A stretch of 6,364 bases of DNA from DASTRU01 sp035761045 (lineage in GTDB: Bacteria > Pseudomonadota > Gammaproteobacteria > Burkholderiales > Burkholderiaceae_E), in NCBI GenBank assembly GCA_035761045.1, contig DASTRU010000261.1:1-6364 (forward strand), in the 5' to 3' direction. Below, in pieces: positions 6,063 through 6,364 of the stretch (position 1 is the stretch's first letter; each line of letters starts with the position of its first letter). A program made the translations under genes and the position numbers. The notes beneath the pieces are model-generated. The model did no database searches and was not told where the DNA came from. It saw only the letters and a program-made list of their open reading frames with translations.

Positions 6063-6364
6063 GCGGTTTCACGCGTTGGGGAAGATTGGTCAAGCCAATC
6101 CCACAGCCGATGCAGTCCGCCCGCTTCCACCGACGTAATGAGCACGGTAAACACCGCGAATGCCGTGAGCCCCGGGCGGGCTTGGAATGTCGCGAGTCCG
6201 GCCAAACGAACAAGCGCGACCAACACCCCGAGCAAAAAGACTTCGATCATTCCCCACCGTTGCGTGAGCGCAAGCAATCGCAAAGCGATACGAAAGCCCG
6301 GAGGAACGCGATGAAACATCAAATAACCGAGCACGTACGCGCGTAACGTAAGCACCCCGGCCGG
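6059..6364 (-). CDS. pqiA: Paraquat-inducible protein A, first half-length subunit (N-terminus cut by window edge)
   Basis: The frame is open to the right edge, so only the last 101 residues are seen; in-frame GTG codons near 6355 are not needed as starts. The visible part matches the C-terminal half of a PqiA unit: a hydrophobic segment at about 1-17, then RWGMIEVFLLGVLVALVRLA (36-55), which is the counterpart of the RWSMLDVF stretch in the second unit. The conserved QARPGLTAFAVF turn and helix (61-72) follow. It ends in a short polar tail and TGA, which overlaps the ATG of the second pqiA gene. The clean ATGA junction and separate zinc-ribbon start of the next gene indicate two genuine genes, not a frameshifted single pqiA. 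It is the earliest visible member of the pqi operon; its promoter is outside the window. Confidence 0.9.
   Translation of the reverse strand, partial: PAGVLTLRAYVLGYLMFHRVPPGFRIALRLLALTQRWGMIEVFLLGVLVALVRLAGLATFQARPGLTAFAVFTVLITSVEAGGLHRLWDWLDQSSPTRETA

Overview
The window looks like chromosomal DNA of a beta-proteobacterium, most likely of the order Burkholderiales. The evidence is the style of the GroES and GroEL sequences, a groE promoter that carries both a CIRCE operator and a heat-shock-sigma-like element, and a pqi operon in which PqiA is encoded by two half-length genes. This placement comes from recognised family features, not from a database search. Every supported gene lies on the minus strand, so transcription runs from right to left.

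Right part (6364 to 3152): a tightly packed pqi operon, read as pqiA first half (cut by the right edge), pqiA second half, pqiB, pqiC. Each junction is a 4-base ATGA overlap of stop and start, so translation is probably coupled. The products form an intermembrane lipid-transport system: PqiA proteins in the inner membrane, a PqiB tunnel with three MCE domains across the periplasm, and the PqiC lipoprotein, probably at the outer membrane.

Middle (3151 to 930): about 230 bases of regulatory DNA, then groES and groEL. The regulatory DNA holds a good sigma70 promoter (TTGAAA, 17 bases, TACTAT) overlapping a plausible sigma32-type element. A perfect CIRCE operator for the HrcA repressor follows directly, over the expected transcription start. 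The long 5' leader of groES (about 137 bases) also contains a GC-rich hairpin and a perfect 14-base palindrome. GroES has an extra alanine/lysine-rich tail of about eight residues. No convincing terminator separates pqiC from groES. A strong intrinsic terminator follows groEL.

Left part (818 to 1): a gene that starts only about 30 bases after the groEL terminator and runs off the left edge. At least 272 residues are visible. I do not recognise a named family, but it has a spaced Cys, His, Asp arrangement (GNCCEYA, DHQWV, VVDPWA) typical of papain-like or transglutaminase-like cysteine enzymes, including secreted effectors. Its first 50 residues fit the composition of a type III secretion signal. 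This is the most interesting object in the window.
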